Origin: Isoetes taiwanensis
Lineage: Eukaryota > Streptophyta > Lycopodiopsida > Isoetales > Isoetaceae
Assembly (NCBI GenBank): GCA_021234155.1
Contig: JAJEKV010000033.1
Span: 7,616,635-7,680,634, forward strand
Length of the DNA: 64,000 nucleotides
Reading direction: 5' to 3'
Part shown: positions 36,051 through 46,581 of the stretch, piece after piece
Position numbering within the stretch: position 1 is the first letter of the stretch
How the letters are laid out: each line of letters begins with the position of its first letter
The notes under the pieces: generated by a model
What the model saw: only the letters and a program-made list of their open reading frames with translations
Told to the model about the DNA's origin: nothing
Database searches by the model: none
Made by a program: the position numbers and the translations under genes

Positions 36051-38841
36051 ATCCACTCCGTCTGGCCATCCATCTGAGGATGGTAGGCCGTGCTCATCGA
36101 GCTTGGTGCGGATGCGTGGTAAAAAGATCACGCGGGAATGTACTCATGAACTTGGAATCCACATGATATTATCTCGAGGCATGCGGGTGGAGTCTGAAAA
36201 TCTCCTTTACAAATAGAATGGCAGTGTCTAGGGCTGTGTCCGTAGTTTTGCAAGGCACGAAGTGTGCCATCTTAGATAATTTGTCTACGACAACCATTAA
36301 TGCATCTTTGCCTCGTAGAGTCCTAGGAAGTCCTGTAATAAAATCCATGCTTATCACTTCCCACTTGGCATTCGGCACTGCCAAAGGTTCCAAGGCTCCC
36401 GGAATCCGAAGCTGCTCTGCCTTGGTCTGCTGGCACAATTGGCATTCCCGAATATATCTGGCTATCTGTTTCTTCATTCCCGGCTAGAAATAGCTACTTC
36501 GAATCTTGAAATACGTCTTCATAAACCCCGCATGCCCTGCTATTGGGCTGTTGTGTGTGTCATGAAGAATTAACTTCCTTACGCCTGACGATTCGGGCAC
36601 ACACAACTTATGCTTATGATACAACAGGTTGCCTTCCTTCCTATAATGCTTGAAGGCTTCCCTTTCCTTATCTGTTCTAGTCCCCTTAGAGAGGCTTGCC
36701 CATACCTCCTTGAAATCACCATCAGATGGCAAGGTCTCCTCAATTTTCTTGCCATACCCACTCGAAAGAGTTGATATGGCGTTACAATGTGTTCTCGTCT
36801 CAAGGGGTCTTCTAGAGAGAGCATCAACAACCACATTCAACTTACCCGGCTTATAAGCAATCTCGAAATCATACTCTTCGAGGAATTCCATCCACCTCCT
36901 TTGCCTTAGATTGAGGAGTGGTTGGGTAAAAATGTATTGGAGGCTCTGGTGATCAGTATCTATCTGAAATTTCCTCCCAAGCAAATAATGCCTCCAAATA
37001 CAAAGAGCTCTCACAATAGCTAGAAGTTCTTGATCATGGGTTGGATAACTTATTTTCGGGCGTCATTCAACTTCTTGAATCATAGGCTATTACTCTTCCT
37101 TCTTGCATAAGGACTCCACATTTGCTATCTTGCTTGCATCGATTGCCACTATCTTGTCCTTGTGCGGATCCGGCGGGGATTATACTGAAGGCTGTTGTTA
37201 AGGCTTCCTTAAGCTTTTCAAATGAAGCTTGAACATTTTCTAGCCAATGTGTTCTCCAATCCTTCACCTTAACACTCTTGGTGAGGTCCGTCAAGGGGGA
37301 CGCCCACTTAGCGAAGTCCTTTACGAACTTCCTATAGTATCCTGCCAGACCTAGAAAGCTTCTCACCTCGGCTACATTCTTGGGAGATGGCCAATCCACT
37401 CTTTGCTTCAATCTTCGAAGGTGGTGGAGATTCCTTCCGTGATATCCGCGTGGCCCAAGTACTCCACTCTTTTGGTAGCAAAATGGCATTTGGAGAGCTT
37501 CCCATCTGGTAGATCTTGCCGTCTCAACTTTTCCAACACTCTTCTCAAATCGACAATGATCTTCAATGGACTTCTTTGTAGACTAGAATGTCGTCGAAGA
37601 AAACAATGACAAATTCATCTAAGAACTCCCTGAAGATGTCGTTCATGAGACGCATGAAAGTTGTCGGGGCATTCGATAAGCCAAAGGGCATTACCGTAAA
37701 CTCAAAGTGCCCATACCGCGTTCTAAAGGCGGTCTTATGGATATCCTCTTCTTTTATCCTTATTTGATGGTAGCCTGACCTCAAATCAATCTTAGAAAAA
37801 CTTTCGCTCCTTGGAGCTGATCCATCAAATCATCGCCCTTGGCGAGCATACTTATTCTTTATATCGCGCTTGTTAAAGGTGGCGATAATCTATACACATT
37901 CTTAGACTCCCATCTTTCTTCTTCACGAAGAGTATGGGTGCTCCAAAAGGAGACACACTTGCTCTAATAAATCCAAGGTCAAGCAATTCCTGTAGCTGCT
38001 TCTTGAGCTCTATCAACTCTGGAGTGCTCATTCTGTAAGGTGCCTTGCTGGTAGGCTTAGCATCTGGAGCTAGTGTGATTTCACACTCTACACCCCTATA
38101 AGGTGGTAGCTAACGGATTTGATCTGAAAATACATCATTGAACTCCCTAATGAGCCTTGCTACTGGCTTGGGCAACTGATTCCCACTTAAGTCACTTCCC
38201 TTCTCTTTGGTTGGTTCAATTACCTCTAACCTCAGAATATACTCCACCTTATTTCTTATTATACTCTTTCTTAGCTGCTTCATAGAAATGCACTGCATAG
38301 GAGAAGGTACCTTCTTACGTTTTATTATGAATCTGTTGTCGTCCGGCGCCGTCATGGAGATCTCGTTGCGTTCACAATCAATCATCGCTTTAGCTGGCTT
38401 TAGGAACTCCATTCCTACTATAAGGTCATACTTTCCAATATCCATGACCTCTGCCCCCATCGGCCACTTGCTTCCACTAAGGTCTATGTCAAACGTGATC
38501 CTCCTCCCCTTAATGTGGCGAATGGCACTGTTTGCCATGCTAACTGGCCTTGGCTTTGACTTCAAGACTTTATTCTTCATTAGGGCAGCCAGCCTAGGAG
38601 AGGCAAAGTTATGAGAGATACCTGTATCTATCAAGACTAGGTATGGACTGCTATCTATGATTCCCTCAGCCGCAATGACTGTGGACTGATTTTCAATATC
38701 ACCTGACTCAATAGCTGCACAAATATGGCACTCACCCTCTATGAAATCTTGGGCTTCCTGCTGATCGTCCTCTTCGTTGTCTCCTTCGGTTGGTGAATCC
38801 CAATCTGCAAGTTCTGCCCAGGATAAGTTCTGTACGTACAA
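36050..38841 (-). pseudogene. E3 pol (protease, RT, RNase H, partial integrase)
   Basis: Protease at the N-terminus (38110-38841 frame): [17 protein letters not shown] with the catalytic DTG. RT at about 37563-38100, with [20 protein letters not shown] and FFDDILVYK (the FxDD active site). RNase H at 36484-37490, including TDHQSLQYIFTQP and VVDALSRRP. Integrase zinc domain HDTHNSPIAGHAGFMKTYF with CQLCQQTK and the start of the core (ISMDFITGLPR), ending near 36050. The frames are long between breaks, so this copy is less affected by CTG/CAG errors than E1. Confidence 0.85.
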
Positions 38842-39420
38842 AATTCAAATTCCTGACGTATAAAGTAAAAAAATACGTATTTTTTAATAAAATACGTATT
38901 TAACGTATTTAAACCTCGCCCGGTAGAAAAAAAATTGGCGTCTGTGAAAAAAGCGTGAAAGCGTCTGGCGAAAACTTTTTAGCGCGTGCAAAGCGGTGAA
39001 AACCGCGTCGCATAAAGCGCTAAAAAAAAAAAGCGTGCAGCGAAACCTTACCATCTTGCGTGCGCGAAAGTATTTTCGCATGCGCGTCTGAAGAATGCAG
39101 CGTCTGCTGAAATTCAAAAAAAAAAAAATGAATTTTGCGTCGCGGCGAATTCTTACGTATGCTCAGCGTCTGTGAAAATACTTCAGCGTCTGCTTGATCT
39201 GAGGTTTTGGCGTCGCAATATTTTTTTACGGCGTATACGTCTTGTGGTTTTCAATACGTTTTTCGGCGTGCAGCGAAAAATTTTCTCGTCGCTTTCCGCG
39301 TTGTTTTTCAGCGTCTGGCGAAATCTTCAAATTTTTTTTTTTTCGTTTTTTCGTTTTATCACGGCAAATATGTCTTGTATCATACAATTCATCATTATTT
39401 ACGTATAAAGCGTCACCTTG
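38842..39420. other. CpG-rich insert with repeated GCGTCTG, within E3
   Basis: About 580 bases that interrupt the E3 gag-pol between the protease and the zinc knuckle; E2 has nothing here. It combines long A/T runs with very frequent CG. GCGTCTG occurs seven times, along with GCGTGCAGCGAAA, TACGTATTT and TTCG runs. Both borders carry a similar stretch of about 33 bases in direct orientation, ending ACGTATAAAG. I find no gene. It is probably a small non-autonomous mobile element, of unknown type. Confidence 0.65.
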
Positions 39421-40726
39421 ATATTGAACCTATCCCACGGATTACGCCAAAGCTGCTTTGCATGAATGGGCGGTCGTGTTTTACGGTGCCACACTGGAAG
39501 CACCTAAAAACACAACTTCTTTTCAATGCATTCACCCTCTTTTCCTTTGGCAGGTTGTCTAAAAGACGCTTGAGTGAACTGCCCCCTGATCCATCTTGTG
39601 GCTTACGGTCTCCAAAGGGCTTTCCCTTGATATTGGCCTCCGGTTGGCGTAGTTGATGCTTGCTTATTCTATCGCCCTTGATCGCCTGTTGTTTTACCTT
39701 TGAATAATAAGCTTATTTTACGGCTTTGGAGTATGCTGGTGCTTCTTCCAAACTTAAGGCTTTGTCTTGACTTAATGCGGCCGACTTGGGGTTGATTGCT
39801 TTCGAACTAGCCTTTTAATCTTTATTTCAATCCTTCAATGTAACCGTCGACCGCTTACCTTTCAGATACCCCGGGAACATTAAGCCTTAGTCTCATGAAT
39901 TCCTCTGTGTACTTAGCTACTGATAGGTTCCCCTAGTCTAGCCTGTAGAACTGCTGGATCTGCCTGCTAATGTGTGATCTTGGCACATAATGTCTTCGAA
40001 AAGCCTTGCTGAATGTCTTGAATCTGCAACTGTTTCTTTTCAGCTTATTGGACTTCGCGTAGCCCTTCCACCAAATTCTGGCTGCTCCTATTAAGTTTGC
40101 TATAGCAACCTTCCCTATATCTTTGTCCTTCATGCCGTAAGAATTGCCAAACTCTTCCATCTCATCAAGCCAAGCTTACGCTTCCATGCTTGACCTATCT
40201 TTCCACTGGCCGACCCAACTTCCTAGTCTTCCATACATTGCTCATGGCTATCAACTTTCTTCGATAGTCATCATCTTCCTTGCCACGGCTCTTACACGTG
40301 ATGTATCGGACTCACTCTCTGAACTAGAAGCTGATTACATTTTGTCGGTATCGATGTCTTTGGAGCTAGATGGTGTTGGGGTCCTTCTGGTTCTCCTTTT
40401 TCTCTTCCTGTCCCTGACATTTTTCTGATTGTCTTCCCCTTCTGGTTGTGGAGCCTCCTCAATGCCTTGGGCAGGTAGTGGTGGTGGAGGTGGTGGTGCT
40501 GGTCCATATTCTTAGGCGTTCATCAATGGGGTTGCCCAGTGAATCAGCTGGTGCATCTGGTTCCTCATTTGGGTGAGCCTTGCGTTGATTGTCTCCACTA
40601 TCATTTCTTCGTTGTTGTCGTCTGTTCACGTCCAAGCAAGTTTCTAGGTGCCCATTGGTGATGCCGGCCCTGGCCTTGAGACCCCGAGCCAGTGTTCCTG
40701 GCTGCGAGTATTAGTCATCAATGCTA
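39421..40726 (-). pseudogene. E3 gag
   Basis: Homologous to the E2 gag. The piece at 39933-40160 reads MEEFGNSYGMKDKDIGKVAI, then ARIWWKGYAKSNKL and FSKAFRRHYVPRSH, matching MSEYGNAYGMKDKDKGRVAT and later motifs of E2. The zinc-knuckle region lies at about 39440-39510 next to the insert. The N-terminal part is charged and proline-rich (about 40290-40700). Frameshifted. Confidence 0.7.
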
Positions 40727-40932
40727 TTACTTAAGTTATACATTATTCATCCTTATTTACAAGTGAATTATTGTTTAGCATAAAAGAAATCATGTCAAAA
40801 TTGCACTTATAAGTTAAGGACAATTTATAGTCATTAATATATAAAAATTACACGTTAATATAAAATACATGATAGTATATAGAAGTGAAGAGATTCAATA
40901 CAATTTAGAAGATAATTAAAAACAGAATTTGT
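40727..40932 (-). other. AT-rich spacer between E3 ORF2 and gag, possible intron
   Basis: On the minus strand this AT-rich stretch ends TACTCGCAG directly before gag coding sequence, a good plant 3' splice site. E2 (53830-53996) and E4 have a different AT-rich spacer at the same place, also ending in a splice-site-like TATACAG. Confidence 0.4.
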
Positions 40933-42459
40933 TTATCTTCGATGGCCCTTCGTCAACTTGAAGAAATTCTTGACGTCCCTAAGCCGAAGGCCTTTGCCGA
41001 GGTTGTGCAAGATGTTCCTGGAAGATCCCCCTTCGAATGCTCGAGCCATTTCAGGCACCGGGAGTTCTGATACCGTTGCCGCTACTACCGTCAATGTTGC
41101 ATCCCTGAGGTGGCCTCTGGCGAAGTCGAGGCAGTGGAGTGCCACGGATCTCTTGAAGAGGATGACGTGATCCGTTACAGGGTCTAATTTGGCGTGCTGC
41201 CCGAAGCCAGAAAGTGCTATGAGGAGTGCCACCGACTCTTCTCCCCGCGGGCTGAACTCCTTGTGGAAGACTATCATCTGCCCTTGGCTGAGGGCTGGAA
41301 GATAGTACCGGAGTGCCTTACCCTTCCCTATGGCCTTCGAGCCTGTGCCCCTTCTCTGAGCTGCTTCGCCGTAGACGTCTAATGCCAAGAGGTCTTCATG
41401 GTCCCTCCACATGGTAGTTGCGCTCTCCAGGTTGATGCTACTGGATGCCTCCCGCATACTCCTGGAACGAACCGTTCGGCTAGAGCTTGGGCCTCTTCCT
41501 GGTTTGTACAATCTGCTCTGTATTTGTTGAAACTCCTCCTTTGGGATGATTGGCTCCTGTTGGCGATACATCTATCTTATCTGCTCATAGGCCGCTATAT
41601 CTGACATTGTCTCCCCAGCGTATGAGTGTCGCTCCGCTAGCTCCCTTGGAATTTCTTGATAGGAGTAGTCGATGAAGTCGTTGTGCTGCTCTTTCGCCAT
41701 CAATCCTAAGAGATCATCGATTCTGAGCCCTTCTTCTTGGCAGTAAGGAAGGTTGAGGATGTCGTTCGCCAGGATGTAATCCTCTCCGTCGATGATTATT
41801 GGTGACAGGGTTGTGATGCCAATTGGTGGTTCATAGGCCCGCTTGATTTCGTCATCATGCCTGGCTATTCGCCTCTCCATCCTCATCGCCTCTCTGCTTT
41901 CCCAATCTGGATTTTCTTCCCCTAGCTGCTCGTAGTCTTGCTCGATCTGCAGTGCTGATGTCCCTGATGTCATGCCATGGTACTCGTACTCCGAGGACTC
42001 GATCTCATAAATGTGGCTCTGCTCCCTTCGAGTGTCGAGTGGCGCTAGATCCAAAGGCTGAATTGAGGGCTCCCCCACCTTGTTGATTGTGTTATACTGC
42101 ATGAATAGAGCAAGGGCTGCATGGGCTGATAGATATCTATGCCTATTATGCTTGCGGGTCATGTAGTCGGGCATGGTACGTGTTCTATCCCACAGCTTGC
42201 TCTTGCCCTTGGACCCTCCCCCTACGGCTTGGCTAAGCGAATCTAGGGATACCCATTTCCCTCCCCTAGGCGGCAAGCTAACTTCCCAGGGTAGGATCTG
42301 CTGGTCATATTGGCAAATGATGTCAGTGTAGAAAGGGGTTCTGGTCAATGTTGCATGGAGATCAAAGAGATGGTCAAATACATGGAAGGCCTGATCAGCA
42401 GGAAAATCACGAATATGGTTGGCAGCATCATACCATCTTACAAAGTTACTGGGCGCCAT
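40933..42459 (-). CDS. E3 ORF2, unrecognised protein (one internal stop)
   Basis: The best copy of ORF2: 509 codons from MAPSNFVRWYDAANHI to LTKGHRR-stop, in one frame, with a single TAG at about 41572 after YEQI(R) that could be CAG decay. I chose 42459 rather than the upstream ATG at 42492 because E1 starts with the matching MATSDFQRWYGA. Visible parts: a helical N-terminal domain (1-130), a charged middle (QIEQDYEQLGEENPDWE), a conserved SPIIIDGEDYILANDILNLP, a Ser/Arg-rich stretch, and a C-terminal domain (VFHKEFSPRGEESVALLIAL, LIALSGFGQHAKLD) that is the best conserved part in E2 and E4. There is no transmembrane segment or known catalytic motif. It follows the H3 gene and precedes gag. 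The function is unknown. Confidence 0.7.
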
Positions 42460-42570
42460 TGAGCAGAGGTAAGTGTCGAAAATGGCTTGCAAAGATCAAT
42501 GAAAGATTGGGAAATTGGAGCTAAGATGCTAGGAACAGTTAAAGTGAAGGAAAAAATGTCAAATGAGGCC

Positions 42571-42580
42571 CTTTTTATAG
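42571..42580 (-). promoter_or_regulatory. TATA box upstream of E3 ORF2
   Basis: Minus-strand CTATAAAAAG, about 112 bases before the start at 42459. The counterpart in E1 is at 6734-6743. Confidence 0.6.
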
Positions 42581-42755
42581 ACTATGGTCTGCTTCGGGTT
42601 CCGTGCACAAGGTTTCTTGATGGAAGAGACTTTTGTTCTAAGGCTATGGGTATCCAATTGAGCTACCATGAAGTGCAAATCTAAGAAAAACAAGGCAAGA
42701 AACACTACATGGCAGTTTGTTGGGTCGAATTTGGTCAATCCTGTCCAAAATGGGG

Positions 42756-42830
42756 CAACCCGGGTCGATTCGCGCAAATGAGCTCTGCGTTGCGAACGCA
42801 AGGCGGTTTTGCGCGGATCAACCCGGTTTG
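42756..42830. repeat. E3 palindromic module a (before ORF2)
   Basis: Inverted arms CAACCCGGGTCGATTCGCGC and, at the right, its near-complement (GCGCGGATCAACCCGGTTTG). It is located like modules a/b of E1 but unrelated in sequence. Confidence 0.65.
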
Positions 42831-42958
42831 GCTGATTTGGAAGGTGATTAGGCATTTCTAGGGGTTGTAAGATACTAACATGACTATTTGGGTGGATTCT
42901 AACCTAGCTAGCAACTTGTTTCAAGCAAAATTGATATCAAAAGGTGTCAAATTGGGCT

Positions 42959-43030
42959 AATCGGGTTGATTCACGCCAAATTGGCCTGCGTCGTGAACCT
43001 TGGCAGCGTTTTCTGGATCGACCGGTTTAC
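42959..43030. repeat. E3 palindromic module b (before ORF2)
   Basis: Second palindrome of the same type: left arm AATCGGGTTGATTCACGCCA, right arm near CTGGATCGACCGGTTTACGC. Matches 42756-42830 in its outer arms. Confidence 0.6.
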
Positions 43031-43259
43031 GCTGAACTTGGCATTTTGATAATCCATTCTTGGAATTGACTTCTAAACTAGGTTTCTAGGCAAATTCTAA
43101 GCAATGTACAAAAATTCTACTACAATTTAACTTAATTACTCACATTTTTCAAAGCATAATACAATCAAATTCTGAGAGGGAAAAGAACTTATATATATCA
43201 AGAAAAGTTAATTTACACTGGAAAACTTTAATTTTAACAAAATTACAAAACGTGAGGTC

Positions 43260-44874
43260 TTAGGGCCTCTCTTTGCGGATCCTCCGCGCCAAGTGCAGGT
43301 CCTTGGGCATAACAATTACCCGCTTGGCGTGGATGGCGCAAAGGTTTCCCTCCTCAAAGAGCTGGATCAGCTCTGCTTCTGAGGCTTCTTGCAGGGCCCG
43401 GGTGGTTAGAGGGGTGACCACATGTCAGTCCGAATTCACACATCACTTGCCAAGAAGGCGTTCAAATGGCGCCTTCCTTATTAGGAGATTAGTGCACTGT
43501 TGAAAGTGCCTAATCTCCCTAAACACCCGAGCGTGCCGGGAGTTTGGCCCGTGATGGGGTCTTCTTGGGCTTCTCCGGCCTAGGTGGTGGCGGCTTCGGC
43601 TGATTCTTCGACCGCCCTCCCTTCACGAACTTCTCTACATTCTGCTTACAATACCAATCATTATACCTCGTCCAGCGATGGAGGTACTCCTGGTACACCT
43701 TCATTCTTAAGCAGACTTCGTGATCCTGCTTGGCCGCAATTCACGCCCTCTGCTTCTTCACTACCTTAGGTGGCTTGGGTTACTTCGGGTAGGGTGGGCG
43801 TGCGTTGGGGTCTGAAGTTTCCCCAACGTCCTGCTCCTATTCCTCCTCCTCATTCTCCTCTTCTTCGTCACCATCTCCTTCCTCCTCTTCCTCGACCTCC
43901 TCCTCGCGTGGGCGAGGTTCTTCGATGGTGACTGTAACGGGCCCATGGTAGACCGCTCGAGTATTCGATCCTTGAATGTGCCTGTGGAGCATTCCCGAGA
44001 CACCGGCATAAATGGGTAGAAGCGACTACTCATAAACGTCTAGATGGTTTTGCCCAGTTGGCTAAGGGCATGTCGGCTAGGAACGTTACAGTTGGTATCA
44101 GAGCAGGTCTCGAGTTCGAGTCTCCATGGGTGCCTATATGCATGGGTAATTTGCAAAGACTTGGTAATCATTGTGACATGGTATAGGCTTGGATGCTCGA
44201 GGACGAGCATAGTTCTAGTGGGAGAGACTGTAACGGGCCCATGGTAGACCGCTCAAGTATTCGATCCTTGAATGTGCCTGTGGAGCATTCCCGAGACACC
44301 GGCATAAATGGGTAGAAGCGACTACTCATAAACGTCTAGATGGTTTTGCCCAGTTGGCTAAGGGCATGTCGGTTAGGAGCGTTCTGATGGCCCGTGCCCG
44401 TGGCCTATCTCTTCTCGCCTTCGTCCTCCTCTCCTTTTCCTTCAGCTCCCTCTCCCTTTTTTTCCGTGCTGCCCTGTCCTCTGGCCACTCCTTCACTTTC
44501 TCCTTGCCCTTCTTCTTGATTGAAGAAGGGCCTGCCTGCTGGGTCTGGGCCTGGTGCTGCTGTTGCTGCTCCCCGGTCTCCTCCTCCCGACGCTCTTCCT
44601 CCTATCGATGCTCCACCTGTTCGTCAGTCAGGGGCCCAAAGTGGCGAGTTTTGTCGGTTCGCTGAGTGCCTGCCAACGAAGAGCTGCTGCTGCTGCTCGG
44701 GGCCTCCTCCTGGGAGATGTGGAAGGTCTCGTCAGTGGAAGACGACGCCTCCTCACCTGGCTTCGGCCGAAGGTGCTCTGGAACCTGCTTGCCATGACCT
44801 CCGGCTACTGCTGCCGCCATCGAAGGTGTCTGCCTTGGGCTAGTCTTCTTGTAGGTTTGCTTGGTCCTTGCCAT
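43260..44874 (-). pseudogene. E3 histone H3 fusion gene (interrupted by a TRIM)
   Basis: Starts MARTKQTYKKTSPRQTPS at 44874: after Met this matches the H3 tail at A1-T6, keeps K9, and has T at position 10. A Ser/Glu-rich linker, a Gln/Lys/Arg-rich coiled stretch and a Glu-rich acidic run follow, then KVYQEYLHRWTRYNDWY. The histone fold is at the C-terminus: FREIRHFQQCTNLLIRKAPF (alphaN and alpha1), [18 protein letters not shown] (alpha2), [20 protein letters not shown] (loop 2 and alpha3), and RIRKERP-stop at 43260. Helix order and the last residues are those of H3. Damage: a TRIM at 43929-44385, four in-frame stops that each fit C-to-T change, and frameshifts around alphaN and loop 1. It would be a nuclear, nucleosome-type protein. 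Confidence 0.93.
43929..44385 (+). mobile_element. TRIM-type miniature LTR retrotransposon
   Basis: 457 bases: two direct terminal repeats of about 160 bp (43929-44092; from about 44226 to 44385), beginning GACTGTAACGGGCCC and ending CGTTACAGT (degraded in the right copy). A Met-tRNA primer site TGGTATCAGAGC lies at 44093-44104, and a purine-rich tract (TAGTGGGAGA) just before the right repeat. The target duplication GATGG is at 43924-43928 and 44386-44390. There is no coding capacity, so it depends on proteins from other elements. It splits the linker of the E3 H3 gene. Confidence 0.88.
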
Positions 44875-44962
44875 ATTTTATGGTCTGAGAAACTGGTGAC
44901 GTAAGGCTAATCAAGAGAGAGAAGGTGGTAGGCAAGGTTTGGGGGGAAATGAGGTGGCAAGA

Positions 44963-44976
44963 AGATATTTAAAAAG
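44963..44976 (-). promoter_or_regulatory. TATA-like box upstream of E3 H3 gene
   Basis: Minus-strand CCTTTTTAAATATC about 90 bases before the MARTKQT start, at the position of the clear TATA boxes of E1, E2 and E4. Confidence 0.45.
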
Positions 44977-45376
44977 GAAGGTGCTCTAGGGAATATTCCC
45001 CTACCATTAATTAGTATATACTTAATACAGTATTATATTAAACTTTCGAATTTTTCCTAATGGTTTGAAGTGTTAATTATGAATTTGCGCCATTTTTCAC
45101 CCAGGTCTAGGATTGGCATGATTCTTCGACCCATATTAGGTGAATTTTGATGCTGATTCATAATTTCTACTCCAATTTTATTAGAATGTTTATTTGACTC
45201 ATTCTTTTCCTCATCTAACAACTTAGCCTATTCTTACGGACCCACTACCTAGGAGAAAAAATTTTCCCCTATTTTCGAGGTTCCATGGTGGAAATTTTCA
45301 TTTCGCACCCTATCAGGCCTGTTAGACTACTTTCAAGGATGTGGTCAGTGCTAGTTCTTGGTCAACCAAGAACATC
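44977..45376 (-). other. E3 leader between primer site and H3 promoter
   Basis: AT-rich, about 400 bases. I see no gene, and only weak inverted similarity near 45090-45150, so palindromic modules like those of the other copies are not evident here. Confidence 0.5.
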
Positions 45377-45388
45377 ACTCTGATACCA
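45377..45388 (-). other. E3 primer binding site (initiator Met-tRNA)
   Basis: The minus strand reads TGGTATCAGAGTG one base inside the LTR end, with one difference from the usual TGGTATCAGAGC. Confidence 0.85.
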
Positions 45389-45389
45389 T

Positions 45390-46581
45390 TGTGACGCTCC
45401 CTACTAAATATACGGCTCCCAACCGTACACCCCGTAGGAAATCCCCCATTCGGTCCTCCGACCGCACGGGCTCTCCGTCTATCCCGCACTCTGGGATCCT
45501 CGTAGTGCGGGAAGGGGACACGAAGGTGTCTTGCGCACCCTTCCCCTATGGGCTCCTATCACAGCGGAAGCATAAACATTGTCAGAACTAGCAATAATCA
45601 ATACGTCATACTACCTCGGAGGGTAGACCATCCACATATCCATAACGGCAAAGAAGATAATCATACGCCATAAAACATGAGAGCTCCTACCCATGGCTCC
45701 GACTCATAAGGAGGTCGACTGACTGGATAGGCCTCAAGATAGAGCAGACCGAGTCATAACAATGGCGGGGCTGGCTATAGACAATGGCTAGGGTTGACCA
45801 CTCCATCCGCCCCTCCTGTGCATACTTTGCAGAATGAGCTAGATCGGGCTCTAGCATGACTCTAGCCTTCCGGATACGCAATCCCATGGTATCACCCATC
45901 GAGACTACTCCAGGTTGCATCTCCCTGGTCCGTAGAGGCAGGAAGGGTTGCATCTCCCCTTCCCGGGGTCTAGAGGTTCCACGGGCGGCTAGAGAATCGT
46001 GGCGACACACGATTCGTCCCCGACTTAACCTCCCAAAACAAGAGCCAAGCCAACACTTGCAACTCTTGAGAGGCAGGGCGACACCATTGCCCCAGGAGTG
46101 TCGGACCCATGCCCGGCCCACACGAAGTGACCGACCATAAGCCTAACCCACTATGGGATCCCCAGTAGCCACGCTCAGCAGGGATCCCCCCCTCCGTATT
46201 GCCTCTAGCCCCGTTGTGTAGTGCTGAGTCACATCATAGCTCCCATAGCTCGGTGGGTTCCTATGCACAGGCCGCATAATAATAGGAACTAAGGGGTCTA
46301 AACTAGGAGCATACTACTAAGTAAGGCTACTAGGTCTCTACCCCCCTTCCCAATACAAGAGGAGCAAACATGATCAACCATCATCACATCACATCATATC
46401 ATGGTACATCATAAGAACATCTTAACCTAATCATACATATCTAACTTACAGTTAGGGTTCCTTGATTAGGGTTCGAGATGTTCAACAAGGGTTCTAGGAT
46501 GGCTCTACTCTAGATACAACATACAGACCAATCTGGAGTGCTACCTTCCAGATGAACTACTATGAACTCTACTCCACCTAC
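45390..46581 (-). repeat. E3 5' LTR, truncated by E2
   Basis: Begins TGTGACGCTCCC and follows the layout of the E2 LTR with strong divergence. It is cut at 46581, where the E2 LTR (TGTGACGTCC) begins. The five bases CCTAC before the junction would be the E2 target duplication; the partner is missing. Confidence 0.75.

Larger units (their letters stand above)
36050..46581 (-). mobile_element. E3: chromodomain-family Ty3/gypsy element carrying a histone H3 gene (copy 3, truncated)
   Basis: Minus-strand element of the same family as E1, E2 and E4 but clearly diverged. Sense order: partial 5' LTR (45390-46581), primer site, H3-fusion gene (with a TRIM inside), ORF2, gag, an unrelated insert, protease-RT-RNase H, partial integrase. 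The integrase C-terminus, chromodomain and 3' LTR are missing at the junction with element G. The right part of its 5' LTR is lost where E2 has inserted. Confidence 0.85.

Noticed and set aside
36050-36100. Fusion gene between the G-element RT and E3 integrase
   Set aside because: The two are on opposite strands; the junction is a truncation or insertion breakpoint.
44091-44130. tRNA-like segment in the TRIM (TGGTATCAGAGC followed by GTTCGAGTCTCC)
   Set aside because: It is the primer binding site complement plus a B-box-like motif common after such sites; no cloverleaf can be formed.
43260-44874. Host histone H3 retrocopy that landed by chance in one element
   Set aside because: The same fusion gene, with tail, linker and fold, is at the same position in E1, E2, E3 and E4, with its own TATA box.
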